From Bacillota bacterium (GTDB taxonomy: Bacteria > Bacillota > Clostridia > Clostridiales > Clostridiaceae), in assembly GCA_030706015.1 (NCBI GenBank), contig JAUZPI010000058.1, forward strand, positions 1 to 27,836: a stretch of DNA of 27,836 bases, read 5' to 3'. The notes below the pieces were generated by a model that was given only the letters and a program-made list of their open reading frames with translations, was not told where the DNA came from and did no database searches. A program made the translations under genes and the position numbers. Below are positions 14,754 to 23,065 of the stretch, piece after piece; the stretch's first letter is position 1; each line of letters opens with the position of its first letter.

Positions 14754-15113
14754 TTAGCCCACTGCTTTTCTTATAGCTTCCAAAACTCTATCTGCCTGGA
14801 ATGGCTTAACTATAAAGTCTCTAGCTCCTGCTCTAATAGCATCCATAACCATGGTCTGCTGACCCATAGCACTACACATAATAACTTTTGCACTCGGATC
14901 AAACGCTCTAATAGCTTTTACTGCTTCTATACCATCCATATCGGGCATAGTTATATCCATAGTCACTACATCTGGTCTATCTTTCTTATACATTTCAACG
15001 GCCTTAAGTCCGTTACTAGCCTCACCAATTACTTCAAACCCATTTTTCTCTAATATATCTTTAATCATCATTCTCATAAAAGCAGCATCATCAACAATTA
15101 ATACTTTTGCCAT
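14754..15113 (-). CDS. cheY: Chemotaxis response regulator CheY
   Basis: CheY carries phosphate from CheA to the motor switch. The single receiver domain (119 residues) has the acidic pair D8-D9, the phospho-acceptor D53 (VTMDITMPDMDG), a Ser at the switch position (IMCSAMGQ) and the conserved Lys in FIVKPF. The start is the ATG at 15111-15113 (MAKVLIVDD) behind SD GGAGGT; an upstream in-frame ATG at 15126-15128 lacks a site. It follows cheC by 16 bases. No output domain is present. Confidence 0.95.
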   Translation of the reverse strand: MAKVLIVDDAAFMRMMIKDILEKNGFEVIGEASNGLKAVEMYKKDRPDVVTMDITMPDMDGIEAVKAIRAFDPSAKVIMCSAMGQQTMVMDAIRAGARDFIVKPFQADRVLEAIRKAVG

Positions 15114-15129
15114 TTTACAAACCTCCAAA

Positions 15130-15732
15130 CTAATTTAATCCTAGTGTATTCAATATTTTCTCTAAAGATCCTGGCATAGGAATATAATAAAAATGGCCAC
15201 TGATCTTCTTTAGATCTTCTTCTAAAAATACAGTCTCCAAATCGAGTACATAATCATCAAATTGGCCAGATTCAATAAATGTAGTTGATAGTATAGCACC
15301 TAACATATCATATGTCACTGCTGGAACAGAAGGCATAACAACCAAATTTGTGAATTTAGAAATAGCGTTCATGTATGAACTAGAGATTATATTTCCTATT
15401 TCACATAATACTGAGGTTCCCATTTCGCTTATCTGTTCATTTCTATCACCAGTTAAGGACTCAATTATGTTAATTGCAGTATCTTTCTCAAATACAAACA
15501 AAATATTTCCTGGACTTTCCCCAAGAACTCTAACGATAACCCCAACTGCAACTTCTTCTCCACCAATTTTTGAAAATATAGTGTCAAAAGGAATAATATT
15601 TACAGCAGGCACTGTCATATCTACCTTCTTGTTAAGAAGCTGGGAAAGTGCAGTGGCTGCATTACCTGCACCTATATTCCCCACTTCTCTTAAAGCATCT
15701 AATTGAATTGGACTTAGTTCTTTGTAATTCAT
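15130..15732 (-). CDS. cheC: CheY-P phosphatase CheC
   Basis: CheC dephosphorylates CheY-P and in Bacillus also regulates CheD. The 200-residue protein has two active-site motifs typical of CheC: E16/N19 (REVGNIGAGNAATALSQLL) and E111/N114 (CEIGNIISSSYMNAISKF). CheC with both sites intact is the usual form. SD AGGAGG precedes the ATG. It lies between cheA and cheY, and cheD is present upstream, so a CheC-CheD-CheY-P adaptation loop can be made. Confidence 0.95.
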   Translation of the reverse strand: MNYKELSPIQLDALREVGNIGAGNAATALSQLLNKKVDMTVPAVNIIPFDTIFSKIGGEEVAVGVIVRVLGESPGNILFVFEKDTAINIIESLTGDRNEQISEMGTSVLCEIGNIISSSYMNAISKFTNLVVMPSVPAVTYDMLGAILSTTFIESGQFDDYVLDLETVFLEEDLKKISGHFYYIPMPGSLEKILNTLGLN

Positions 15733-15744
15733 TTGATATTCCTC

Positions 15745-17817
15745 CTAAACTAGAGCTGCAACATCCAGAATAAGTGTTACTAGTCCATCACCCAAAATTG
15801 TTGCTCCAATGTATTCTTTTAAACCCTTTAATGTCTTTCCAAGAGGTTTAATAACTATTTCTTGTTGTCCTTGCAAAGAATCTACTAGGAGTCCAGCCAT
15901 TTTTTCTCCTACTTTCACTATTACAATATACACTTTTTCAGAATTAGACTTTTCTAATCCTAGTTTTTCATTTACTCTGATTATAGGAAGAACATTGCCT
16001 CTGTATATTATAACTTCTTTGTTGTTAGTTTTCTTTATCTGACTTTCTTGATAATCAATAACACTATCAATATATCCCAATGAAATCGCTAGATTTTCAT
16101 TACCAACCTTAACCAACAAAGCTTGTATGATTTGTAAAGTTAGAGGTAGTCTTATTATAAATGAGGAACCCTTACCATTTTCACTGATTACATCCACTGT
16201 ACCACCTAAGGCAGAAATTTTTGTCTTAACAACATCCATTCCTACTCCACGGCCAGAAATATCAGTAACAGTCTCATTTGTACTAAACCCTTGAGCAAAT
16301 ATAAGGTTCTTGATATCAGATTCACTCATACCATCAGTTTTAATGCCAATTCTTTCAGCCTTAGCTCTTACTCTATCAACATTAATTCCAGCTCCGTCAT
16401 CTTGTACCTTTATAACTGCTTTTGTACCTTCTTGATAAGCTATCAGTTTTATCTTTCCAACTGGTTTTTTTCCTTGAGCAAGTCTTTCCTCTTTGCTTTC
16501 GATTCCATGATCTGCAGCATTTCTAATTAAATGAATTAGAGGTTCACCAATCTCATCTATAACTGTTCTGTCAAGTTCTGTATCTTGACCTTCAATTATA
16601 AGTTCCATTTCTTTATTTAGTTCTACTGATAAATCTCTTACCATCCTCGGGAATCTATTAAATACAGTGTCAAGAGGAAGCATTCTTATCTTCATAACTA
16701 AATCTTGAAGATCTGTAGTAGTTCTTGCAACCTGCTCCAAAGTTTCATTTAGTTCTGTAAGCTTGTAATTGCTACTTATTTGTTCCAGTCTTGTTCTATT
16801 AATAACAAGTTCTGAAACCATATTTAAGAATTTGTCTAATCTATCCAGCTCAACTCTAACAGATTGATGTACCTTCTTATGAGTTGTTTCTCCATTCTTC
16901 TTTGGTGCTTCAGATGCCTTTGGCTTTACAGGGGTTACCTGCTTTGGTGCTGCCTCTGGAGCTTTAGGTTCAACTGTTTTAACAACTTGTTCTGCTGCTG
17001 CATTCATCTTTATTCCTGAAACAACAACTCTTTGTACTTCAGAAACATCTTTCAATAATTCTTCAACTTCTGATTTGCTTTTATTGGTTAAGTATACAAG
17101 CATAATTTCAAAGTCAAAGTTTTCACTTTCTAAATCCTCAGTTGAAGGTAGTGATTTAATAATTTCTCCCCATTCTTCAAGAGTCTTAAAGATCAAAAAT
17201 GCTCTAGCCGACTTTAATAGTGTTGCTTCACTAAGTAAAATATCAATCTTGTAAGCATTATATCCTTTTTCAACAGCTTGCTTTACAACATTTATATCAT
17301 ATTCGTTAAGCTGAATTCTATCAGTAAATTCTGTTGAGTTTACCTCAATATTACCTTCACTGTTTTCTTGTTCATTTTTTACTTTAGATTGTTCAACTTT
17401 TGGCTCCTCAGTTTGCAATGTAACTGCAGCTGCGTCACCTTTTTTAGAGATAGCTTCTAATTTTTCAATGATATCTTCTACTGGTATTTCTTCTTCCTCA
17501 CCACTGGATATGTTATCTACCATTTGTTCAAGTGTATCTAGACATTTAAAAAGTACTGTTACAACTTCCTGAGTTACCTTTAACACACCGTTTCTGAATT
17601 CTGATAGTACATCTTCCATCTTATGAGTAAGCTCGGCCATTCTACTGAAACCCATAGTAGCTGCCATACCTTTTATTGTATGAGCAACTCTAAATATTTC
17701 ATTAAGTTTATCAACATTATCAGGCTCTTGTTCCAATTGTAATAAAGCCTCATTTAATGTTTGTAGATTGTCCATGGATTCTTCTAAAAACATTGATAAA
17801 TACTGTGATGTATCCAT
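15745..17817 (-). CDS. cheA: Chemotaxis histidine kinase CheA
   Basis: CheA autophosphorylates in response to receptors and passes phosphate to CheY and CheB. The 690-residue protein has all domains in order: Hpt with H46 (FRVAHTIKGMAATMGF), a CheY-binding P2-like region (~170-270), a Pro/Lys/Ala-rich linker (~280-325), the dimerisation domain, the HATPase with N box (HLIRNAADHGIE, ~429), DDGAG (~472) and GRGVGMD (~521), and the CheW-like P5 domain (~545-690). SD AAGGAGGGGG is very strong. It follows cheR by 12 bases. Confidence 0.97.
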   Translation of the reverse strand: MDTSQYLSMFLEESMDNLQTLNEALLQLEQEPDNVDKLNEIFRVAHTIKGMAATMGFSRMAELTHKMEDVLSEFRNGVLKVTQEVVTVLFKCLDTLEQMVDNISSGEEEEIPVEDIIEKLEAISKKGDAAAVTLQTEEPKVEQSKVKNEQENSEGNIEVNSTEFTDRIQLNEYDINVVKQAVEKGYNAYKIDILLSEATLLKSARAFLIFKTLEEWGEIIKSLPSTEDLESENFDFEIMLVYLTNKSKSEVEELLKDVSEVQRVVVSGIKMNAAAEQVVKTVEPKAPEAAPKQVTPVKPKASEAPKKNGETTHKKVHQSVRVELDRLDKFLNMVSELVINRTRLEQISSNYKLTELNETLEQVARTTTDLQDLVMKIRMLPLDTVFNRFPRMVRDLSVELNKEMELIIEGQDTELDRTVIDEIGEPLIHLIRNAADHGIESKEERLAQGKKPVGKIKLIAYQEGTKAVIKVQDDGAGINVDRVRAKAERIGIKTDGMSESDIKNLIFAQGFSTNETVTDISGRGVGMDVVKTKISALGGTVDVISENGKGSSFIIRLPLTLQIIQALLVKVGNENLAISLGYIDSVIDYQESQIKKTNNKEVIIYRGNVLPIIRVNEKLGLEKSNSEKVYIVIVKVGEKMAGLLVDSLQGQQEIVIKPLGKTLKGLKEYIGATILGDGLVTLILDVAALV

Positions 17818-17829
17818 ACTTCCCCCTCC

Positions 17830-18597
17830 TTACAGCTTCCTATAAATAAATGTTGAAGCTTTTTCAAATCCATAGTCTTTATAATTGTATATACTTTCTG
17901 TTGCGCCTACAAAAAGCATTCCATCTCTTTTCAGGGATGAACTAAATTTTTCATAGATTTTGTCCTTTACATCTTGGTTAAAATATATAACTACATTTCT
18001 ACATACAATTATATCAAAGTCTTTTTCATACTGTTCTAGAATTAAATCATGTTTTTTAAAAGTGACCATATCTTTTATTTTACTATCAATAATATATTTA
18101 TCGGCATTTTTTTTGAAATATTTATCTAAATATTTTTTTTCTACATTTTTCACTTCTGCTTCTGTATACTCTCCTAATTTTGCTTTCTGCAAAATTGTAT
18201 TGTCGATATCTGTAGCAATTATTTTATGATTTCCCCTAATTGATAGGTTGTCTAATAAAATAGCCAGAGAATATGGTTCACATCCTATAGAACAAGCTGC
18301 GCTCCAAATTTTTAAATTTCTTCTGTTTGTTTGTAAACTCTTCGTAATTTCTTTTTCTAACTCCACAAACAGTTCTGGATTTCTAAAAAACTCAGTAACA
18401 TTTATGGTTATAAAATCTAAAAATCTTTGTCTCTGGTCATTATCCTTTTTTAAAAGCGCAACATACTCGTCTACTGTATTAATACCAATCCTAGACATTA
18501 GGCTTAAAATTCTTCTGTGAAGCTGATTGGATTTATATGCTGACAAATCAATTCCAAATTCTTTTAATGTCCACTTTTTAAAATCTTCTAAATCCAT
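17830..18597 (-). CDS. cheR: Chemoreceptor methyltransferase CheR
   Basis: CheR methylates glutamates of chemoreceptors with S-adenosylmethionine. The 255-residue protein has the N-terminal helical domain, the family motif NVTEFFRNPELF (66-77), the SAM-binding segment WSAACSIGCEPYSLAILL (98-115) and the IIVCRNVVIYF motif. SD AGGAGG sits at the end of cheB, whose stop codon is two bases from the cheR start, suggesting coupled translation. No TPR or other extra domain is present. Confidence 0.96.
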   Translation of the reverse strand: MDLEDFKKWTLKEFGIDLSAYKSNQLHRRILSLMSRIGINTVDEYVALLKKDNDQRQRFLDFITINVTEFFRNPELFVELEKEITKSLQTNRRNLKIWSAACSIGCEPYSLAILLDNLSIRGNHKIIATDIDNTILQKAKLGEYTEAEVKNVEKKYLDKYFKKNADKYIIDSKIKDMVTFKKHDLILEQYEKDFDIIVCRNVVIYFNQDVKDKIYEKFSSSLKRDGMLFVGATESIYNYKDYGFEKASTFIYRKL

Positions 18598-18599
18598 GT

Positions 18600-19652
18600 T
18601 TACCTCCTGCCGTTCTCCACAATTTTTACTATTTCATCGGCTATTTTATCAATAGGTAATACAATGTCTACCTTACCCGTTTCATAGGTTGCTTTTGGCA
18701 TTCCATAAATCACGCAGGTTGATTCATCCTCTGAGATTGTAATACCTCCGCCATTCTTAATTATTTCGGTGCCATTTGCACCATCTCTTCCCATTCCAGT
18801 TAAAACTGCGCTTACAATATTTTGTCCAAATACTTTAGAGGCGGAAATAAATAACTTATCAACAGCAGGTCTAACCCCCCAAATACTGGGTTCAGTATTC
18901 AAATGAATTTTTTTATCATTTGCTACCTCCATGTGGTATCCACCTGGTGCTACGTAGACAACATTTCTTTCATAAACCTGCCCATCAGTTGCTTCTAAAA
19001 CTGTCATATTGCTGTTAGAATTTAACCTATCGGCAAAAGCCTTAGTAAAACCAACAGGCATATGCTGAACTACAAATACTGGCACTCCTAAATTACCTGG
19101 AAGCTTTGTTATAACATTGTACAAAGCCTTTGGCCCACCAGTAGAAGCACCAATAACTACTGCATCAATTCTGTTATTGGCTATTTTGTTTCTTTTTACA
19201 CTATTATTACTCATTGTTACCCTTGTAGTTTCATTATTTTTATAAATTTTCTTACCAAAGGCTGTCCTTACTTTTTGAACAAGATCATCTTTTACCTTTG
19301 CCAAATCCAATGATATGGCTCCAGATGGCTTTGGTAAAAAATCGAATGCACCTAAATGTAAACATTCCATAGTTAAAGCTGTCCCTTTTTGTGAAACACT
19401 GCTTAAGACTATAGTTGGAATATTTATATTCTGCCTTTTCATTTCCTTCAAAGTCATTATACCATCCATAACTGGCATTTCAATATCCAATGTTATTATA
19501 TCAGGCTTGTGCAAATCAATTTTTTTTAATAATTCATCTCCATTTCTAGCTGTTCCTATAACCTCTATGTCATTTTCTTCTGATAACATGTCAGATATAA
19601 CTCTTCTCATTAACGCTGAATCATCTACTATTAACACTTTTATTTTGCTCAT
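18600..19652 (-). CDS. cheB: Chemoreceptor methylesterase/deamidase CheB
   Basis: CheB removes methyl groups from receptors when phosphorylated by CheA. The 350-residue protein has a receiver domain with D10-D11 and D56 (TLDIEMPVMDG) and a C-terminal methylesterase with catalytic S170 (IGASTGGPKAL), H197 (VQHMP) and D290 (GMGRDGANG). The linker (~130-160) is Asn/Lys-rich. SD GGAGTG precedes the ATG. It is followed directly by cheR, so the opposing adaptation enzymes are made together. Confidence 0.96.
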   Translation of the reverse strand: MSKIKVLIVDDSALMRRVISDMLSEENDIEVIGTARNGDELLKKIDLHKPDIITLDIEMPVMDGIMTLKEMKRQNINIPTIVLSSVSQKGTALTMECLHLGAFDFLPKPSGAISLDLAKVKDDLVQKVRTAFGKKIYKNNETTRVTMSNNSVKRNKIANNRIDAVVIGASTGGPKALYNVITKLPGNLGVPVFVVQHMPVGFTKAFADRLNSNSNMTVLEATDGQVYERNVVYVAPGGYHMEVANDKKIHLNTEPSIWGVRPAVDKLFISASKVFGQNIVSAVLTGMGRDGANGTEIIKNGGGITISEDESTCVIYGMPKATYETGKVDIVLPIDKIADEIVKIVENGRR

Positions 19653-19721
19653 TTTATCACTCCATTAAATTACGTTAATGCTATTTGGGTTTTAGCTTTT
19701 TGCATCTATTAACCATTTATG

Positions 19722-20213
19722 CTAAAGCTCCTTTATACCTAATCCTACAGTTCTTATTTGAACACTCCCACTTGAGGTGTCAAATATCATTGTTCTTCCC
19801 TTACTTCCCCCAACATCTTCACCTAGAATTGGGATAGAAAAGCTTTTTAACGCAATTTTAACCGCTATGCTATTTCTATTACCTATATCCATGGTCATGT
19901 TTTTATCTGAGAAGTTAAACATAGACGCTCCCCCAGCTATTTTGGCATTGAGCCTTTTTACATTCGCTCCCCATTTCTCCATCTCCTGTATCAACACAGG
20001 AATAGCTAAATCAGCAAACTTATTAGAATTGTTTACCTTAGTAAATTGTGTACTGTCTGGCAGCATTATATGAGCCAATCCACCAATTCTTTTTTCCCTA
20101 TCGTAAAGTGCTATACCTACACAGGATCCTAACCCAACAGTTATAAGTTTATTTGGCGAGACAGTAATATTTAAATCAGCTATACCTACCCTAATTTCTT
20201 TTACTTCTTCCAT
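19722..20213 (-). CDS. cheD: Chemoreceptor glutamine deamidase CheD
   Basis: CheD deamidates specific receptor glutamines and, with CheC, forms a feedback arm of adaptation. The 163-residue protein has the catalytic Cys C31 in TVGLGSCVGIALYD, H48 in GGLAHIMLP, and the glycine-rich AKIAGGASMF and GEDVGGSKGR segments of the family. SD AAGGTG precedes the ATG. It lies 17 bases after the first cheW; the gap to cheB is 69 bases, with no clear terminator. Confidence 0.95.
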   Translation of the reverse strand: MEEVKEIRVGIADLNITVSPNKLITVGLGSCVGIALYDREKRIGGLAHIMLPDSTQFTKVNNSNKFADLAIPVLIQEMEKWGANVKRLNAKIAGGASMFNFSDKNMTMDIGNRNSIAVKIALKSFSIPILGEDVGGSKGRTMIFDTSSGSVQIRTVGLGIKEL

Positions 20214-20230
20214 TTTTTCACCTTACATTC

Positions 20231-20677
20231 TTAAATTAACTTCTTTTCTTCCTCTGTCAATATATTTGCAAGATTTAAGAATATAATTATTTTGCCATCA
20301 ATCTTAATTAACCCTTTTATATATCTTTTTGAAATACCTGCAACTATATCTGGAGACTCTTCAATATTATCAACACTGATGTCCTTTACCTCAGACACTA
20401 CATCAACAATTACTCCAATTTTACCATGTTCTTGCTTTGATACAATAATTTTTGAATCTTCATTTATCTTGTTGGCAAGCAGATTGAATCTTTTTGTTAA
20501 ACTAATGACTGGTAATATTCTTCCTTCATAATTAATTACCCCTTCAACAAAATCAGGTGAATCAGGAAGCTTTGTTGTAGGTTCATAACCTAAGATTCTT
20601 TCAACTTCCATAATATCGGTTGCATAATACTCACCATTTATGCTAAAAATTAAGACCTTTAGTTCATTACTATCCAT
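20231..20677 (-). CDS. cheW: Chemotaxis coupling protein CheW (first copy in operon)
   Basis: The 148-residue protein is a single CheW domain: VLIFSINGEYYATDIMEVER near the N-terminus, FVEGVINYEGRILPVISLTK in the middle and YIKGLIKIDGKIIIFLNLAN near the end. SD AGGAGG precedes the ATG. It is the second gene of the operon, between fapA and cheD. Its sequence differs clearly from the other CheW (14255-14665). Confidence 0.94.
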   Translation of the reverse strand: MDSNELKVLIFSINGEYYATDIMEVERILGYEPTTKLPDSPDFVEGVINYEGRILPVISLTKRFNLLANKINEDSKIIVSKQEHGKIGVIVDVVSEVKDISVDNIEESPDIVAGISKRYIKGLIKIDGKIIIFLNLANILTEEEKKLI

Positions 20678-20689
20678 AATATAATCCTC

Positions 20690-22624
20690 CTATAGCATTA
20701 ATTTATCTACAATTAAATCTCCTTTTTCATCTAAGTAAGCATGTATGTTTTTACTTGGGTATTCTAAATTGTATTCTCTGGTACCAACAATAAATACTGT
20801 ATTTTCATACGCCTGCTGAGCCCATATGTGTCCCTTATCTCCAACAATAAGTTTTGTAGACACACCGCCGCTGCTGCCAACTACACCGCACCTAATTTCA
20901 TCTTTCGCTTTTATAACACCACCCCTAGCTATACTATGGTTGGCCAAAAACTCAACCTTGTTATTAGCTGCGATATTGGATACATATTCACCTTTTCCTT
21001 TGATTATTACATCACCTGAACTATTTATTTCAGAATCCTGGCAATACTCAATTACCAAAGTTACAGGTAAGGATATTTTTTCTTTTATTTCAGCAATCTT
21101 CTTATCTATTTCTTCAATTATATCGGATAATTCTCCATAGGTATTAAATTTTAAAGGTCCTAATCCAATAAACTTTTCTTTAAGTACATTTCTCAAATAC
21201 CATTTATTTTGATCAAAGGCACTATTCATCAGATTAAAATTGCACAGAAGATTTAGGCAAAACTTTGTAATTTGTTTAAATTTAGTTTCGATAAGCACTT
21301 TAATTATTTGACCATCTTTTAAATCTTGTCCTAAAAGGTTGTACTTCTTAATCTGCTGGACAGCCTTAATTAATTCATTTATATTTTCCTTTAAATTAGT
21401 TAAGTCATCCAGTATATTATTTGCAATTACATCTTCCCCGCCAGCAGTTACATTTGAACCTATTGTATTTCCATCAACTTCAATATCTCCTTTGGCTACC
21501 ACATCTGCACCATCTACATCTTTTTTTATCTTGACAGATCCGCCAGATTCAATTTTCATTCCTTCTTTAACGGTACCATTTATAATGATGTCTCCCATAA
21601 ACTTTATATTTCCAGTCTTTAAATCTACATCTGAATTAACCTCATGAAATTCATCAACACTAAATCGTCCATTTTTGAAGGCAGGCTTTCCGTCTTTGGT
21701 TGCAACAACGTTATCACCATCTACTATGCATCCTTCTCCGATCCTTAACTCTAATTTCTTACCTGATTTATACTTTAATACAGTACCATCAATATCTTTT
21801 CCCTCTACACCCTGTTTTCCTCTATGTCTTATAGCAAGAATATCATCCTTCTTAAGTGCAAAAACATATCCAATACTTTTAAAATCAATTCTCCCATTTA
21901 TATCTTCTGCAAATCTCTTTGTGTCTGCTGTTTGAAACTTAAATTCGATGCTGTCATTTTCCTCATCAACGGGTTTTGTACCTTGTGCGATAAGCAAATG
22001 TGAAACACCTTCAACATCTAAACACTTTTGTAGATTTTCTTCTATTATACCATAAACAATATTATTATTTGATAATTGTTGTTTAATTTCTTCCAAAGTA
22101 TAAACAGGAGGTGATTGCTTTTCTTTTATAAATGCTTCTAAGTCGACGCTAGAGGCTTCTTGTTTATCTTTAAGGGCATATATATTTTTGTGTGTATATT
22201 TTATAGAAATGAAAGCTTTCATATTATCTTTATCCAGGTTTAATGATAATTCCCTAACGGCGTCCTCATCTTCATTTAGTATAACCTGGATTTGGCTACT
22301 GGAATAAACATCAATTCTGGAATTCACTTCTTTTCCGTCCACCAGTAATTTGACTCCTCTTAAACTATTGATTGATGAAGGCTTGCCTCCATCAACTGGA
22401 TCCTTTACAATAATTTGTCCATCTTTTATTTGTACTGACCCATCCTTCTCAGACTTCTCAACTTTTTTCTCCTGCTTTACACTGATTTCAACATTTTTCC
22501 GGAAAATGCTTTTTTTCTCCTCAATAATATCATATTCTAGTTCATCAGCAGATATATTTAAGTCTTTACTGGCTTTTTCAATACATTCTTCAATAGTGGA
22601 ACCTTTATATATTAGTTTATCCAT
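20690..22624 (-). CDS. fapA: FapA/DUF342 family protein with Jag-N type N-terminus
   Basis: The 644-residue protein has an N-terminal domain resembling Jag-N (LIYKGSTIEECIEKASKDLN, then KKSIF, residues 1-60), followed by the FapA (DUF342) domain. The latter contains a GVEGKDIDGTVLKYKSGKK segment and a Gly/Val-rich beta-helix-like part (GDIIINGTVKEGMKIESGGS). A helical region (~400-530) interrupts the repeats. DUF342 proteins such as FapA affect flagellar assembly or polar placement in some bacteria; the exact role is unclear. I start at the ATG 22622-22624 because SD GGAGGTGG precedes it; an ATG 11 codons upstream lies before that SD. It heads the che operon. Confidence 0.85.
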   Translation of the reverse strand: MDKLIYKGSTIEECIEKASKDLNISADELEYDIIEEKKSIFRKNVEISVKQEKKVEKSEKDGSVQIKDGQIIVKDPVDGGKPSSINSLRGVKLLVDGKEVNSRIDVYSSSQIQVILNEDEDAVRELSLNLDKDNMKAFISIKYTHKNIYALKDKQEASSVDLEAFIKEKQSPPVYTLEEIKQQLSNNNIVYGIIEENLQKCLDVEGVSHLLIAQGTKPVDEENDSIEFKFQTADTKRFAEDINGRIDFKSIGYVFALKKDDILAIRHRGKQGVEGKDIDGTVLKYKSGKKLELRIGEGCIVDGDNVVATKDGKPAFKNGRFSVDEFHEVNSDVDLKTGNIKFMGDIIINGTVKEGMKIESGGSVKIKKDVDGADVVAKGDIEVDGNTIGSNVTAGGEDVIANNILDDLTNLKENINELIKAVQQIKKYNLLGQDLKDGQIIKVLIETKFKQITKFCLNLLCNFNLMNSAFDQNKWYLRNVLKEKFIGLGPLKFNTYGELSDIIEEIDKKIAEIKEKISLPVTLVIEYCQDSEINSSGDVIIKGKGEYVSNIAANNKVEFLANHSIARGGVIKAKDEIRCGVVGSSGGVSTKLIVGDKGHIWAQQAYENTVFIVGTREYNLEYPSKNIHAYLDEKGDLIVDKLML

Positions 22625-22692
22625 CTTAATTCCACCTCCATTTATTGTCATATACATAAAAAGTATATCACAATTTTAATTAATTTACTTAT

Positions 22693-22720
22693 ATATCGTA
22701 CAATTTCTAAAAAAACTTTA
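22693..22720 (-). promoter_or_regulatory. Candidate sigma-D promoter of the fapA-che operon
   Basis: TAAA (22717-22720), 18 nt, CGATAT (22693-22698). The -10 is the common sigma-D variant, but the spacing is one base longer than in the other sites here. It would give a leader of about 60 bases for fapA. No better promoter is visible in this gap on the minus strand. Confidence 0.5.
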
Positions 22721-22803
22721 TGAAATATTATGCAAATTTTAATAAAATAATCTGTTAAATATTTTTTATATGTATATTTTGTAAAATATTTAGTATTTCA
22801 TAC

Positions 22804-22882
22804 TAATATATTGATAATAATTATTCTTTGATATATACTATCAATATATTAGAATTTACTTTCTGCTAGATTCTAATATATT
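22804..22882. repeat. Overlapping inverted repeats around the ldh promoter
   Basis: Segment A (22804-22816, TAATATATTGATA) is the perfect reverse complement of part of segment B (22839-22851). The overlapping segment B' (22843-22855, AATATATTAGAAT) is the perfect reverse complement of segment C (22870-22882). So B can pair with A or with C, not both. A contains the ldh -35 and B overlaps the end of the -10. This could be an operator pair at DNA level, and B-C could be a hairpin at the start of the transcript. Confidence 0.6.
22811..22839 (+). promoter_or_regulatory. Sigma-A type promoter of ldh
   Basis: TTGATA (22811-22816), 17 nt, TATACT (22834-22839): each hexamer differs from the consensus at one position and the spacing is ideal. 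Transcription would start near 22846, giving a leader of about 220 nt. A weaker alternative -10, TATAAA at 22909-22914, would start close to 22920. Confidence 0.65.
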
Positions 22883-22921
22883 ATATTTCATTATATATAT
22901 GATAAGAATATAAACATCAGA

Positions 22922-23010
22922 GACCGTTAAAAATCGTTATCTAGGGACGTACGTAACATCCGTTATCTTCCGACTTAAATAAGTGAAGTATTACGGCTGG
23001 TGGTCATCAG
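22922..23010 (+). promoter_or_regulatory. Candidate structured leader RNA of ldh, not a riboswitch I recognise
   Basis: Several helices can be drawn. GACCG (22922-22926) can pair with TGGTC (23001-23005). A hairpin GGACGT-ACGTA-ACATCC (22945-22961) has one mismatch. A longer hairpin spans 22960-22996: CCGT/ACGG, then CTTC/GAAG, then ACTT/AAGT around a 4-nt loop. A small hairpin lies at 22997-23010. The long hairpin shares two bases with the one before it, and the small one competes with the closing helix, so alternative folds exist. CGTTATCT occurs twice. The sequence is much less AT-rich than its flanks. No terminator or clear SD masking is seen. Confidence 0.45.
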
Positions 23011-23065
23011 GTAAATAATTGTATTCTTTAGGTTAGTACATAGTTTTTATTGGAGGTTGATTTAA

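Noticed and set aside
19653..19721. A terminator or promoter between cheD and cheB
   Set aside because: Only a short GCTTT/AAAGC inverted repeat without a T-run and no recognisable promoter were found, so I treat it as an ordinary operon gap.
22752..22769. A possible Rex (redox regulator) site before ldh
   Set aside because: CTGTTAA fits one half of TTGTTAA-N4-TTAACAA, but the other half does not match. It is also upstream of the promoter, so I do not call it.
22922..23010. A T-box or known riboswitch in the ldh leader
   Set aside because: GGTGG occurs but the T-box core and a terminator are absent. I found no match to purine, SAM, c-di-GMP, guanidine, fluoride or other consensus patterns that I can recall, so it stays an unassigned leader.
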